64,000 nt of DNA from Rhizophagus clarus. Taxonomy: Eukaryota; Glomeromycota; Glomeromycetes; Glomerales; Glomeraceae. Every line of letters starts with the position of its first letter. Position 1 is the first letter of the stretch. The translations under genes and the position numbers were made by a program. The notes under the pieces are model-generated. The model was not told the origin of the DNA. It did no database searches and saw only the letters and a list, made by a program, of their open reading frames with translations. This document shows positions 25,080-37,300 of this stretch, piece after piece. The stretch covers positions 1,426,001 through 1,490,000 of the forward strand of contig BLAL01000043.1 in the NCBI GenBank assembly GCA_015698045.1, given 5' to 3'.

Positions 25080-25088
25080 TATAATAAC

Positions 25089-25527
25089 TTTCATTTATTT
25101 CGTGATGGATATTCAAGATTTTCATCTTCGGCTCCTGCTGAATTTTATGACAATATTTATGATGAACCTTTAACTAATTTTTATAATGAAGATATGGATA
25201 CAAAAGATGACATATCTGACGTTGGTTAAAAAGGAGTTACTTAAGGTCAGGGTAAGGGAGTTTGTCATAGTGAATTTAGGGTTAGGTTTAAATTTACATT
25301 AATATGCTTCGGCGCAAGGCACAGATTAGATAAAATGATGGAATGTTAAGCTAAAATATTTATTATTCCTTTTCTTTTAGGATTTGAATATATAATAATG
25401 TTTTAGCAAATAATGGCGAGTCAAATAATTCTAAGCGGATGAAAAAATGTGGAAGGTGTAAGCAATATGCAATGCATGATAGGCGTACATGTAATGTGGA
25501 TTTGTCAAAAGTACAAAGTATTTAAAA
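25089..25527 (+). pseudogene. Relic or short gene with a zinc-knuckle-like C-terminus
   Basis: An open piece from about 25092 reads FHLFRDGYSRFSSSAPAEFY and on to DMDTKDDISDVG before a stop at 25227. After an acceptor-like TTTTAG at about 25405, a second piece reads NNGESNNSKRMKKCGRCKQY, then AMHDRRTC and a stop at 25525-25527. CGRCKQYAMHDRRTC is a CX2CX5HX4C cluster, close to the zinc knuckle at the end of MULE-type transposases and FAR1-like proteins. Join and start codon are uncertain. It is either a transposase tail or a small gene. Confidence 0.35.
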
Positions 25528-26243
25528 TTTATTCTTTGTCATAGTATAAAAATATTTAATAATCTAATCTTTTTCTTCTAATAATGTAATAAACTTGATG
25601 TGTAACAATTAATAAACAATATATGATTATTTTTAATAAGATTAATCTTAACCGGATCATTTTATATAAATTTAACCGGATGGGCGGTGATTTTTCACAG
25701 GGGGGTGAGTTTTAGCAGCGCCATATTAATAATTGTTTTTGTTGTATACAAAGTATTAAGATTTTAATTGTTTTTTTCATTTTACTGTTTAGTACTGTAT
25801 TTATTTTTTCTTAACAATGTTTAACGTTAATATAGCAATTAGAAATTTGGTGCGGTAACTCAAAAATTTTTATTCAGAAATGCGAAGCTTGTAATTTTAC
25901 CAAAGAAATTAATTGACGAAGAAATGAGGTAAATATTGCTATTTGATCGCCAACATGCATAGTTATGGAAATATTTTCCGATTTCTATATAGAAATTTCA
26001 TTAAAAAATTTCTATATAAGTAAATTAATTATCAAATAAAAAATTTTTTATTTTCGACTTCAAATAATTCTTCGATTTTATACATCGCATATTCATAATA
26101 GAAATATGTTATCGTTAGATTCTACATGGAGAATCGGAGTACCACAACCTACAAATAGCTATCTCTTCATCAAATAATAAAATATATGGATAATACCTTA
26201 TATTGCACCAAAATTTTAAAGGCGTTGCATTTCAAAAAAATCC
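25528..26243. other. Gene-free spacer
   Basis: No coding or RNA feature could be supported. The stretch 25660-25720 includes the GC-rich words mentioned for the possible transposon end. Confidence 0.3.
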
Positions 26244-26371
26244 GGAGGTAGTCAGTAGAAAAGAGAGAAATCCAAATTTTGGTCAAAATTTAATTGAATA
26301 AACCACCTGATCTCAGTCATGTGCACAAAATGAAAATTTTTGATTTCCCCCTTTTCTATTGACCGCCTCCC
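26244..26371. mobile_element. 128-bp MITE with about 40-bp terminal inverted repeats
   Basis: The left end GGAGGTAGTCAGTAGAAAAG and the reverse complement of the right end, GGAGGCGGTCAATAGAAAAG, continue to match through GGGAAATC and AAATTTT. It has no coding capacity. Its right edge abuts kinase-derived sequence directly, so it seems to have inserted into that relic. A target duplication could not be fixed (AT is possible). Confidence 0.7.
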
Positions 26372-26745
26372 ATATGATTATGTGGGAACTTACAATAGAT
26401 TGTAAGCCTTTTTGTTATATGCTGACAAGATCATTAATCTTATTTTAAAATTCTTGGAGAACGACCTAAAATTACAGAAGACACATTGAATGGTATTCTT
26501 GTCTTTGAGAAGACTAACTATTAACGAAATAAGTGATAATATTGGAGAATGAATTAATATATACTCTTCAAGGCTTTAAGGGAATACACGTATTTGAAAA
26601 GTTGAAAATAAAAGACTGAAATTGATATAATTAAAAGAAACTCGGTCCTGAATTTAGTGAGAAATCCGTTCAAAAAATAGAGCATTAAGTTCTTTGATTT
26701 CTGAGACAAGTTCTTTAATGATTTCATTTAATAATAAACAAGGGA
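26372..26745 (+). pseudogene. Relic of a kinase C-lobe and tail
   Basis: TGATTATGTGGGAACTTACA at 26375 matches the intact kinase gene at 44598. The match continues as WELT-x-x-CKPF and into the ATCTTATTT and ACGGCCTGAAATTACA equivalents with many indels. A second patch at about 26640-26740 matches the same gene's tail (CTTGGACCCGAATTTAGTGA and TTAAGCTCTTTGATTTCT, with changes). Frames are broken throughout. This is a dead copy of a paralogue of the kinase at 43046-45518. Confidence 0.7.
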
Positions 26746-27592
26746 AAGCATGCTAAGTAAAGTAAAATTTGTTGAATTTGTTTATTTTGCCGTAAGAAAA
26801 AAGAAAATTATTTAATTGCGCAAGGTTATTTGTCATTTAAAATATTGGCCAAATATTAAATTTATGCGAAGTAGAAGTAGGCCAAAATTACCTATTTATA
26901 ATTTGAGATATTTTTTTAAATGACTTCAAATAACCATTTAGGCCACCTATTTCTGAAAATACTTTTAGTTTAATATGTTTGGAAATCAAGATTTGATATT
27001 TTGATAAATATTTTTAAAAAAAATTTATAATCATCTTTTAACTCTATTGCAATATTACTGGAAATTTATTTGGGACAAAATCAAAATAAACATGAATTAT
27101 ACAATGATGATTTTGTGCGTCAAGTCAAATTACAATTATGTTTAGGCCATAACTGATTATTGGTTGTATGTTTGAACACAATACAATCATTGTCCAATCA
27201 TATTGGATAAGGTGTTGAGAACGGCTTAGAGATTCATTCAATTGTAAACTTCAAAACACAATATCTAACGAATGTCAGTCGCACAAACAATAAATCATCA
27301 AATCTAAGAATTCTTTCCGCTAAGTGTACTCATATTTTCATGCGTTGGATTATCAAATCATGCATAACAAGTACTGTACATGTGCATGTCAAAAAATCAT
27401 TGAAAGGATGATCATCATGTGTGAAAGTAGCAAATAGCAGAGAAACCAATCGGAACTTCGAAACCGTTGTGCGAACATTTGTGTAACAAGCGGATCGGCA
27501 GATCGTGCCGTTCCGAAATTCGTATAAATTTGAAACTCGATGTAACTTCTAATTTTGGAAACCCTTTTTTCTCCTTTCTTTTCGCTTAACAT
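26746..27592. promoter_or_regulatory. Spacer and promoter region of F-box gene 2
   Basis: 26746-27450 has no gene. From about 27510 the sequence repeats the F-box gene 1 promoter (CCGAAATTCGTATAAATTTG, TTTTGGAAACCC, then CTCCTTTCTTTTCGCTTAAC) right up to the ATG. Confidence 0.45.
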
Positions 27593-29296
27593 ATGACATG
27601 TTCAAAGATATTTTCAGGTGATTTACCTGAGTTAATAAATGAAATTATACAATATTTTCGTCATGATTATAAAACATTACATTCTTGTGTGTTGGTTAAT
27701 AGATTATGGTGTCGTTTAGCAATTCCATTATTATGGGAAGATCCATTTTCAATCAAATTTCCTAAAAATTATCATTTTATTGAAATTTATTTACATAATT
27801 TAAATGATGATGATAAAACAAAATTAAATGAATATGGAATTAATAAAGACATATTTCCTTCAAATACATTATTCAATTATTCTAGTTTAATTCAACATTT
27901 AGATACACGTAAAATTAGTTATTCTATCGAAAATTGGGAAGCATCTATTAGAAATTCAACAACTAAAACAATTAAATCACAGCATTCCAACAATCCTATA
28001 CAAAATATTTTACAAATGTCAGTTTTTATAAAATTAATTTATAAGTCATTATTTCAAACATTTATTGAAAATGAAGCAAATTTGTTTAATTTGGAAGTTT
28101 CACAATATTCACATCAAAGAAGTGAATATTTTGATGATGCCTTTAAATTAATTTTACAAAATCCCAATTTTCTTCGTAATATCAAAAATTTGAAACTAGA
28201 TTTTTATATATCATCTGAAAATACAACAAAATTTTTAGAATTTCTTGATTCCAATTGCAATTCAATATCATCACTTCATCTTCTGTTTCCATCATATAAC
28301 AATAATCTTCCAATGACCGAAAAAGCTTTATCACAAATTATTAATTCTCAAGTAAATCTTAAAAAAATTTTACTTGGTTTTAATAATTTTCCCTTATATC
28401 ATTCATTATTATCATTAAAAAATTCTAATTGTTCAAATACATTAAATGTAATTGTATTTTATCATATTGATTTTAGAAATATAGTCGTTTTAAATGAGGT
28501 ATTCAACCAATTAAATGTTTTAGAATCAATTCACCTTATTTATTGTCTTTCTATAAATGCTAAATTTCTTCAACAAATTATCAATCTTACTAAACCATTT
28601 AAATTAAAATCCTTACTTTTGAACAAAATATTGGAAATTGAATCATTAGAATTATTAATACAAAAATTTGGTAATCATATAGAAAATTTTGGAATTAATG
28701 CAAAAAGTTATCCACAGCAATTAGTGAACTTACTTGAATTGGCTATGAAACATTGTTATAAAATTAAATTTTTACATTTACCTGTTGGATTGAATAATCA
28801 GAATATTGATTTAGTATTCAATTTAATTGGAAATATAACACAAAATCTTAATCATCTTTTTATTGATGCCATTAATAATGATTACTTCACCTATAACGAA
28901 ATTGATAATAAAATTGAATTAAGTTCAATTTTGTTACAAAACTTAGGACAAATTCTTCCTTTAAAATTAGAATATTTGGATTTGGGTCTTGCAATTGATG
29001 GAAATGATTTAGAAATATTCTTAAAAAATTCTCAAAATACTTTTATTAAAAAATTGTTAATTAGAAATAAAAGAAGAGAAGAAGATGATGATATTTTTCC
29101 TTATATTAAGGATTATATCATAAAAAAGAAAAGGGTCAAATATTTATCTATTATAGAAACTTTTCATGAAAATAGTAAAGATTTGTTTTCGCTGAAAGAT
29201 AAAGTAAAAGAATGTGAATTATATGGTATTCAAGTTTTATATTACCGTGATTTATATATTAATATTAATTGTTTTATAAAAGAAACTTATTTATAG
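27593..29296 (+). CDS. F-box protein with leucine-rich C-terminal region (paralogue 2)
   Basis: This is a single 567-residue frame starting MTCSKIFSGDLPELINEIIQ. The F-box covers about residues 7-50 and the rest is a leucine/asparagine-rich repeat region. It is nearly collinear with paralogue 1. An extra stretch at about residues 125-140 (KTIKSQHSNNPIQNILQ) and an insert near residues 430-440 explain the 16 additional residues. The probable role is as a Skp1-bound substrate adaptor of an SCF ubiquitin ligase, by family. The frame is intact and its upstream region is duplicated together with the gene. Confidence 0.9.
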   Translation: MTCSKIFSGDLPELINEIIQYFRHDYKTLHSCVLVNRLWCRLAIPLLWEDPFSIKFPKNYHFIEIYLHNLNDDDKTKLNEYGINKDIFPSNTLFNYSSLIQHLDTRKISYSIENWEASIRNSTTKTIKSQHSNNPIQNILQMSVFIKLIYKSLFQTFIENEANLFNLEVSQYSHQRSEYFDDAFKLILQNPNFLRNIKNLKLDFYISSENTTKFLEFLDSNCNSISSLHLLFPSYNNNLPMTEKALSQIINSQVNLKKILLGFNNFPLYHSLLSLKNSNCSNTLNVIVFYHIDFRNIVVLNEVFNQLNVLESIHLIYCLSINAKFLQQIINLTKPFKLKSLLLNKILEIESLELLIQKFGNHIENFGINAKSYPQQLVNLLELAMKHCYKIKFLHLPVGLNNQNIDLVFNLIGNITQNLNHLFIDAINNDYFTYNEIDNKIELSSILLQNLGQILPLKLEYLDLGLAIDGNDLEIFLKNSQNTFIKKLLIRNKRREEDDDIFPYIKDYIIKKKRVKYLSIIETFHENSKDLFSLKDKVKECELYGIQVLYYRDLYININCFIKETYL

Positions 29297-29540
29297 TTAT
29301 AATGTTAATTACATAATTAAACTTAATAAAGTTATATTTAACTATTTTTAACGCTAACGTTAACAGTAAAGAATATTGTTATTATTTATATATACTGGGG
29401 CGGTTATCTAACTAATTACAGTTAGATCAAAATCCAGGAATGTTCATGCTTCCTATGCAGCTATCAATAAAGTTTAATAAAGATCATTTGAGTTTCTGAA
29501 CAAAGATATTATTTTGTGGTCTTAATATCCCTTTTTTTTA
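29297..29540. other. 3' flank of F-box gene 2
   Basis: Short AT-rich flank with AATAAA-like signals (AATAAAGTT at about 29326). No gene. Confidence 0.3.
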
Positions 29541-30663
29541 TTATTGTTTACTGGTTTTTTTTTTAAATTGGTAATGCATTAACTTTATTGATCATTTATG
29601 TAAGAGACATATATCAACTTCGAATACATTAGAAACGCGAACGGCTAAAAGCCGTAAGTCGTCACTATATACCAATATATTATATTCGACAAACATCGAA
29701 TACTAAGATCGAAAAGATCTAAAAAAATAATAATAAAAATAATCTATCTATACAAAATTTCTGTACAACATAAGTATTGTTTACACGTAGAAAAAACAGG
29801 GTCGTTATAAAAACCTAACTATGATTACATACAGATACTTCATGTGAAAACTACTAAGACTGAAAATACGCAATCTTAATTAATGTTCCATTTTTCCCAC
29901 CAATTCGCGTTTGACCCTTCAGCGCTCGACACCGTCTAAAGAACCGTTTTGAGTCGTTTTCGGTTGTGAAGGTCCCGCTGACTCTTCTGGTCTATTTGCC
30001 GTTGCTTGCTGCTTTTTGAGTGCTTTATCTGCTAAACCCTTATGTATTTTATCATAGCTTTTCTGAGATAATGATGAATCCAAAGTTAATGTGTCATCGT
30101 CTTCAAACTGTTGTAACTATTGTGCATTTTGCTCAGTAATTGTTGCATCTGTTGCGAAAAGATCTTTCATAGGTGGGGCGTCTTCAGGCGCATCAGCAGA
30201 TGAAACCCTTTTAAGTCCAATCTTCTAATTGTTCACGTCCTTAAGTCGATTCGCGAAGGTTGTTTGTGCAATTTCAGCCTGCTTCGTCAACTGGTTGCTA
30301 AAGGTATCACGATTCGATGTTCCATGGAAAACCTTCCACTGGACGAGGACGGAAGTGATTTAATAATCCTTGGGGTTGTATCCATCAAATCCTTTTCATT
30401 ATTTCATTCTTTAGGAGCTTTGTTTGTTGTTCTCCTTTTTTCTTTTCCACTATTCAATACATCTTCCACGCTCGTTTTTTTGTACTTCTTTATCTGTCTC
30501 TGTTTGAATTTTTCGTCTTGAACCCGGACTTGCCACTGTTCTGCATGCGAGTCCTTGAGTATCGTTTTACCTAGAGCTCGCATAAGGCCGTCTTCACTCT
30601 TGAAAAAGGCAATAACCTTTTGTATTCGGTTGAAGATGAATGGTTTATTGTTTACTGGTTTTT
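29541..30663 (-). mobile_element. 5'-truncated LINE-like insertion with 20-bp target duplication
   Basis: TTATTGTTTACTGGTTTTTT occurs at 29541-29560 and again at 30645-30664. Directly after the left copy lies a T run, that is a poly(A) tail on the minus strand. Between them the minus strand reads a broken protein: KPFIFNRIQKVIAFFKSEDG next to the right copy, then ILKDSHAEQWQVRVQDEKFK, then SSADAPEDAPPMKDLFATDA, and KSYDKIHKGLADKALKKQQA towards a stop near 29930. Stops occur after KAPKE and TEQNAQ. The poly(A) end, long direct repeats and missing 5' part are the hallmarks of non-LTR retrotransposition. The protein resembles an ORF1-type segment, by inference. Confidence 0.6.
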
Positions 30664-30664
30664 T

Positions 30665-32505
30665 AAGTTAGCCCTTAGTTACAGTATCATCTTCGCATTA
30701 CAAGTTGCAGAAGTCGGCATTTATTATTAATTACTAACCAAATAATACTCAGTGAAATTCATTCTTTTTTACATTATGACAATTTGACATTAATCGTAAA
30801 GATGACAAATTTTAATATGCATAAAATAAAAATTTTTGGCAATAATAATTTTTGAATATAAATATAAAATAAGCTGGCCTGGAAATTAAAGATACCAAAA
30901 ATTTGGTTACAACCTGTCGTTAGTCGTTCACCGGTTCTGTTACTGGCTTGGTTTCAGTCCAAGACCGACCGATTAACCGTCGGCTTTATATAAAAAACAA
31001 TCCAACGGTTAGTTGTAAATATTTTATAATGTATTCCAAAAAAAAAAAAAATATTTTTTTTCTCGATTAAGAATACATCAAAAAAATTTATGATACAGTA
31101 TTCTTATTTTGAAATTACGTTAATCACGTATTTGCGTGTCGTCGAAAAATCTCAAAGTCGTAAGGAAAAATTATGTAAATTTAAATAATATGATCAATTA
31201 GAGTCACAATTAACACCTCTATAATTAGTTTTGAGGTCATTTTTGCGCTTCAGTTTTATCAGTCGGTTTTGTGGTCGATTCGGTTTTGGCCAAAAACCGC
31301 GGGTTTAAAACCAAAACTGAACTGAACCGACGTACATAAATGTCTATAAGTTTATTTTTATGACCGTTGGATTATTTTCAACCAATCAGCGTTAGATTTG
31401 TATACGTAAAATGCAGATTTTTTTAAAAAAATTTAACATTCAACCCAACCGTGATGCATTAAATTAAATCTGACTGAACAACAACTAGTGGATTCAGAAT
31501 ATTCTATAATTTGTTCCAGTGACTAATCTGACACAGATTTAAAACGCTAATAAATTAACATTTTAACAAAGATGTCTAAATAACATAACAGTATAATATA
31601 ATTAATTATATTTAACAAATTAACTATTATGTAATAAATATTAAATAGTACTTTAACAACGGTAATTCGAATAAAAAAATCAAATTTATTAAAATTCCAA
31701 TTGAAATTGAATCGAAATGATCAATCAATTAATAGATGAGCATCCGTAACAGCCAATCACGAGAGATAAGCACCGAACACCAGATTGTTGACACCTAGCG
31801 GCAGTTGTTCATGTACAAATTATTTATTTTATTCACCATTTTATTAACTCTTACAACAAGCATTTCTTATGTTAAAAGAATCACGTAAATTGGCTGAACG
31901 ATAAGTGCTTAGTAATTCACTGTTTACCGATCAATTATAATTTGATCAAGAATTACAACAGTTTTTAGTGCACAGTGCTACTACTACAAATATTTCGTAA
32001 TTTGTTGAACACAAGATTTATAATCTTTATTATCATGATGTTTATATGATTCAAACGAGATCAATTAATTCGATTATGATCATACAAAATTTTAATCAAA
32101 TCAAATTTGCAAAATTTAATTATGAAATTTATCTTAAAGTCTCCATTCACTGAAATCAGCAAAATTAAATTAAAGTCAGGTAATCGAAAAATGACGGGTC
32201 GACTTCAAACTAACATTTTTAACGATAGTAAATGTCATAAGCGTCGAATACTTATTTATTAATAAAAAAAAATAAAGTCCTATAATTTACTTTGGGATAT
32301 GTAAGATGTTCTTGCGCCGTTCTCGGTGATAGATTTTTAAAAATATGAAAATCACAATAAAATTTTTCGTTTTAACCGAATTAAATAATAATATTTTTAT
32401 TTTACAAAGGAATCTATAATACTAAATTATTACAAAAAGTCTAAATCATATTATAAAATTATATATAAAAAATAATTTTAATGCAATTTTAATGCTAAAT
32501 GTTTC
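30665..32505. other. Gene-free spacer, possible degraded hAT-like element at about 30920-31340
   Basis: Two zones rich in GGTTC/GAACC words lie at 30925-30985 (CACCGGTTCTGTTACTGGCT) and 31250-31335 (GTTTAAAACCAAAACTGAAC). They are loosely inverted relative to each other, which suggests the ends of a roughly 400-bp non-autonomous element. Its ends could not be fixed. The rest shows nothing. Confidence 0.25.
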
Positions 32506-34351
32506 TTAGGAGAAAGAGGTGAGCCTTATTCCCATAAAAATGACTGTTAAAGATAAGCAAAAATATGCAAATGTTTTCCATTGTGAGGAAGAAGAAGATA
32601 AATTAACAGTCGTTTGAGATTTAATTGGCTGAGTTTTCTGAGTTTCTCGAGTTTCCCGAATTTCCTGAATTTCCTGAGTTCCCCAAGTTTCCCAAGTTTC
32701 CCAAGTTCCCTTTTTATGATTGTCTTGTGGTGTTTCAGATATTAATTTTATCTTGGCAGCGTAAACACAGAACTGAGAAAAACGAAAATTTAATAATATA
32801 AAGGATTAACATTAAAAGCCTCCCTGATGAACCCAATAAACGAAAAGAAAATTCACTTACATTATCAAAATTAATATATTCTTCATTGTTCGCACAAATT
32901 TCATCAAATTTCGTCTTTAATATCGTATTCGATTTCACGTTTATCCCAATTAGTTCACATCCTTTCTTGAATTCCTTAAAATCAATACGCTCATCATTAT
33001 CTGTGTCAAGCTTTTTAAATATACGGGACAATTCATCATAGTAATGAAGAAGATCAATTAGACGTCCGAATTCGTTTAAATCAATAAGACCATCCTAGTA
33101 GTAAATTTGAAGCAGCAGGTATGTTAGACTTTAATAGATAAAATTAAAAATATAATGAAAGTTAATTTTCGAACGAACCTGTGAGGTATCAGCAGCTTTG
33201 TAAGCTTGCACTATAACAGACTCATCGTTTGAGAGATGTGGGTAAAGTCTAATAACAGCTTCACTAATTTCATCCTTAGATATGATACCGTCGTTATTAT
33301 TATCAAAGATATCAAAAATCTATAAAATATAATGACTTAATGAAAAGTATTTTAAAGGTTATGACAAATCTAAAATAAAATATTTATAGATACCTTCTTG
33401 ATCTGATTCCTGCTTAGTCTTTTGGTTGTTATAACTGCTTTCTCGTTATAGTAATGAAGAGCATCGATTAAATACTCAAATTCTTTAAAGCTGATAAAAC
33501 CTTCCTAAAAAATTTAACGACATGAATATTAAGTTCGATATGTTAATTTGAAATAATAAAGAGCAATTTATCGTACAAGACTAACCTGTGAAAATTTAGG
33601 CACTTTATCCTCGTAAGCCTGTATAATAGTAGACTTGTTTTTTTTAAAGTGTGGATAAAGTATAACAACAGCTTTATCGACTTCAGTAAGAGGTATGATA
33701 CCATTGTTATTATAATCAACGGTTTCAAAAGCCTATAGTAACGATATAAAAATAAATTCAGTATCTTTAGAATTCACAGAACATTATCCTAAGTTATTAA
33801 ATACCTCTTTAACTTGAGCCTTGCTTAGTTTTTTAGTAGTAATAACCACTTTCTCACAATAGTCATGAAGATATCTAATAAAATATTCGAATTCTTTGAG
33901 GCCAATAAAACCATTCTAGAAAATTTGACGCAGAGGAAAGTTAGCGTTTGCTTGCTTAAAAATGTAAAATAGGAACGAAGAAATTAGACAAACCTTTGAA
34001 CTTTTAGCAATTTTTTGAGCTTCTTTAATGATGGTAGTCTTGGCAGTGTGGTTATTTGCAATATGTGGATAAAGGTCGATAATAGCTCTATCAATTTCAG
34101 CGAGTGAAAGACAACCATTTCCGTTATAATCGAAGAGATTAAAAATCTATCATAGTTATTGAAGTAAATTCAGTAATCTTGGCAATAATATTTTGTTTTT
34201 TACAAATGATATTTAATTATTTTCAAGTAATAGTTACCTTCTTAATTTGTGCACTGTCAAGTTTTTCAGTAGTAATACCCGTTTTCTCTTGGGTAGGTTT
34301 GCTTACTTTCTTATCGCATCTGGGAATTTTAGTGTATAGTTTTTCTGCCAT
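32506..34351 (-). CDS. Eight-EF-hand calcium-binding protein with C-terminal membrane anchor
   Basis: Exons are 34351-34238, 34146-33994, 33915-33805, 33732-33586, 33504-33394, 33319-33179, 33094-32861 and 32772-32506, all joined in phase 0: 1,278 nt, 425 residues. After a basic N-terminus (MAEKLYTKIPRCDKKVSKPT) come EF-hand loops DYNGNGCLSLAE, KSSKNGFIGLKE, DYNNNGIIPLTE, KFSQEGFISFKE, DNNNDGIISKDE, DTSQDGLIDLNE, DTDNDERIDFKE and a degenerate NNEEYINFD. Loops 2 and 4 lack the first aspartate. An intron splits each even loop just before its glycine, so pairs of exons were duplicated. The last exon has a short ETW/ETQ/EIQ repeat and ends in a hydrophobic helix (FAYFCLSLTVIFMGI), typical of a tail anchor. 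The likely role is a membrane-tethered calcium sensor. Confidence 0.85.
32627..32711. repeat. 9-bp coding minisatellite in the EF-hand gene
   Basis: About nine units of GAGTTTCCC-like sequence (plus strand) encode the acidic and threonine-rich ETW/GTQ/EIQ/EIR/ETR/ETQ stretch between the EF-hands and the membrane helix. Length changes in steps of 9 bp would keep the frame. Confidence 0.8.
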
Positions 34352-37300
34352 TTTAATAGTTGAGAAATTGTTTTAAAAATAAATTTGAGACGGTACTTTA
34401 GCACTTTACTTCCAGATTATATATAATTATTTAAAAAAAAAATTGATTCTGCGGTGTCACATTAAAAACAAAAAAAAACGAGGGGAAGTTCTAACATTGA
34501 AATTTCGGACATTCAGTCCGAGTTCGTATGGTTGGCGTCAATCCATATATGGTGAGTATAACGAAGCAAGATTACTTTAAAGAATAAATATTAGGATTAA
34601 CACAATACCAAAATTTCATTATGATTGACATCGCACATCACAAACAAAACTTTAATTACAAGGGAGTCCTTTGTTTTACCAAATGTTTCGCGATAGAATG
34701 AATTTCGCTGATCACACCTTTAAGTGTAACAAAAAAACTAAACCTTAATAGAAAAATAACAACAACAATAACAACGCTATGGGATAAAAAACCTTTGTTT
34801 TTCATGAAACGAGGAGTTAAATGTCCATTATATATTATTATGGCAAAGAAAAATTATTTGTATGGTACATGTTTCAATTGTTTCATTAATATCATCTGTC
34901 AACTTGCAGGCATGCAGCATCCTTAGTAATTAGAAAAAACCATAACTACATGATAATTGATTTCCTATTATATCATACTGTAACTTCGTACTTCGTGATA
35001 CCCTTGTAACACATATCTAACGCAGTAAACTTAGTTTTTGTAAAGTTGCGATAAAATTTTTTCATGGCGTTAAATGTACAGAATCTCGCATGAGCTGAAA
35101 ACTTTGGAACCAAAAAAATAATTTAACTTTTAAATTTACAATAATAATTGGTTTTTTATAAAAATCTTGCATTTTTACTTGTTACACATACATATTTGTA
35201 TTAGTTTATTCGTACTCGGTTTAATCAAAGCAAATGTAAAAATGTAGAAGACAATTCTTGAAAGAAAATCACTAAAGTTTCGCTTTCTCAAACAGACTTG
35301 AAGTTAAATCTATATACAAAGAGCCAGTGGCATCAAACGGTCGGTTTGCAATACTAATTACTTCGGAAAAGGAATGCGCTTGAATCACGTGATGTGCTTA
35401 TTTCGAGTTGGTTCCCAGTTCCCAGCATGACACTGAGTTCACCCACAACGTAAACAGATAGGCAGTAGTACGTGACGTCCCTGCTTCAATCAGATACTGC
35501 GCCGCGACCGCCCACAGATCAAATTCGACCATGACTTTATTTTCGTGTAAAATTGCTGAATGAAGAATGGATGATAGACTATTATGATACATACGAAGCC
35601 TCACATGAAGCTCTCAATACAGCCTTCATCTACGAAAGGAAAGAATATCGATGGTGTCGTTATAATCCACCTTCGCAACTAAAGAAGAAGGGTGCAAAAC
35701 TCCTCCGATAAGATCGTCCTCAAAAAAGGAGTCGAAATCCGCCCATTAACGGTCACGTGTCATGTCCCTTAATTTTAACGCAAATGCATTAAATTTCAAA
35801 TTGAAGTATTTTAGCCAATATTATCGCGGGCTTCAAAAATATGTGAATTTTGTACAATGTGATACAAAATAATTTAGTGAAACTTGCGATTTTTGGAAAA
35901 TATCTGGTTATCTCATGTTCTATTTTGATTAAGGGGCGACTTTTTTTTGATCATTAAATTTCATAACCTTCAGTTATTAATTTTTAAAAAATTTTGCTTG
36001 TATCTTATAAATAAGTGCATGAACTTTTTAAATATTTTTTCGAACTTCCACGAATCCCAAAAAATTTCCGTGCTTTTACCATGAATTTCGAATTTAAGTG
36101 ATCAAAATAAAATAAAAACTCGCATTTTGATTGGGTACTCACAAAAATCATGCACAAATTTGTTTATCTGTTATTCACATATTTTTGAAAACCGCGATAA
36201 TCCAATTTTTATGATTCAAAAACTATTAGAATCGCCTATATAAAATGGATCTAATGAACCATTGATCATTTGTCTTTGATCATTAGATTATAAGATAGCG
36301 TTGATAATATTTTAATTGATATACTAAATATTATTTTTATAATATAAAATTCTAATATTTAATTTGGCTTGATAAGAGAATCAAAAATCATCAAAATCTG
36401 ATTATTAGATAGCGAGATAACGTGTTTAGAGTAACTTTAAATATTAATTTTTTTTTACATATAAAGAAATTTTAAAGTTCATGTATAATATAACATTACA
36501 TTTTAATAGACATAATTTTTTAATACTTTAATGTCATAATATTCAAATATCTTATTTTTTAAAAAATTGATTATTAATGCTGTTATGACAATAGTTTTAA
36601 AACATCTTTAATTAAAAATATTAAAAATAAATAATTTTACGATACTGTAAAATTATAGTTTCTCTATATGAAACTCAAATTTAACATTCTTAATCTATTT
36701 TTCACGATTATGTAAGCTTGTATCCTAGTAAAATTACATATAATACTAGATTTTTAGATCGATATAATAAATAGTTGCTTAATTTTAACGATTTTAACAG
36801 TTTCTCTATAAAAAATTCAAAACCTGCTTTTTAAATCTACTTTTTATAGTTAAGTAAAGTCGTAGAGCCGATGAAAATACATATAATTCTAAAATTTAAA
36901 AACTTTATAATGGAAACAACCAGAAAGATTCAATAAGTCAGATAAGACAAAAAATGTTTTTGTGTATCATTCTACTGCTATTACTTATAGATAGACATAA
37001 TGTATTTCTCCCGATTTTAATATGAAAAACAGGGTCAGTCTTATTTTTACTATATACCTACTTTATATTTTTACAATAAAACATTAAATAATTTTAATAT
37101 GAAAGATACGTTAGGTTATAATCCTATTATATACTAATTCATTTTTATTATTGTAGCAATAGTTTTAAAGAATCTTGATTATAAGTAAAAAAATTTTTTT
37201 GTGAAACAGTGATTTTTGTGATAATTTCAATAGAATCATTTACAGGGGCATGTCACGTAACTGTTAAGCCTCAATCCTCTGCGTAGTAAGAGACGGTGAG

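Noticed and set aside
35398..35604. 68-codon minus frame in a GC-richer patch
   Set aside because: No family match, no paralogue in the window, and the length is within chance for that composition.
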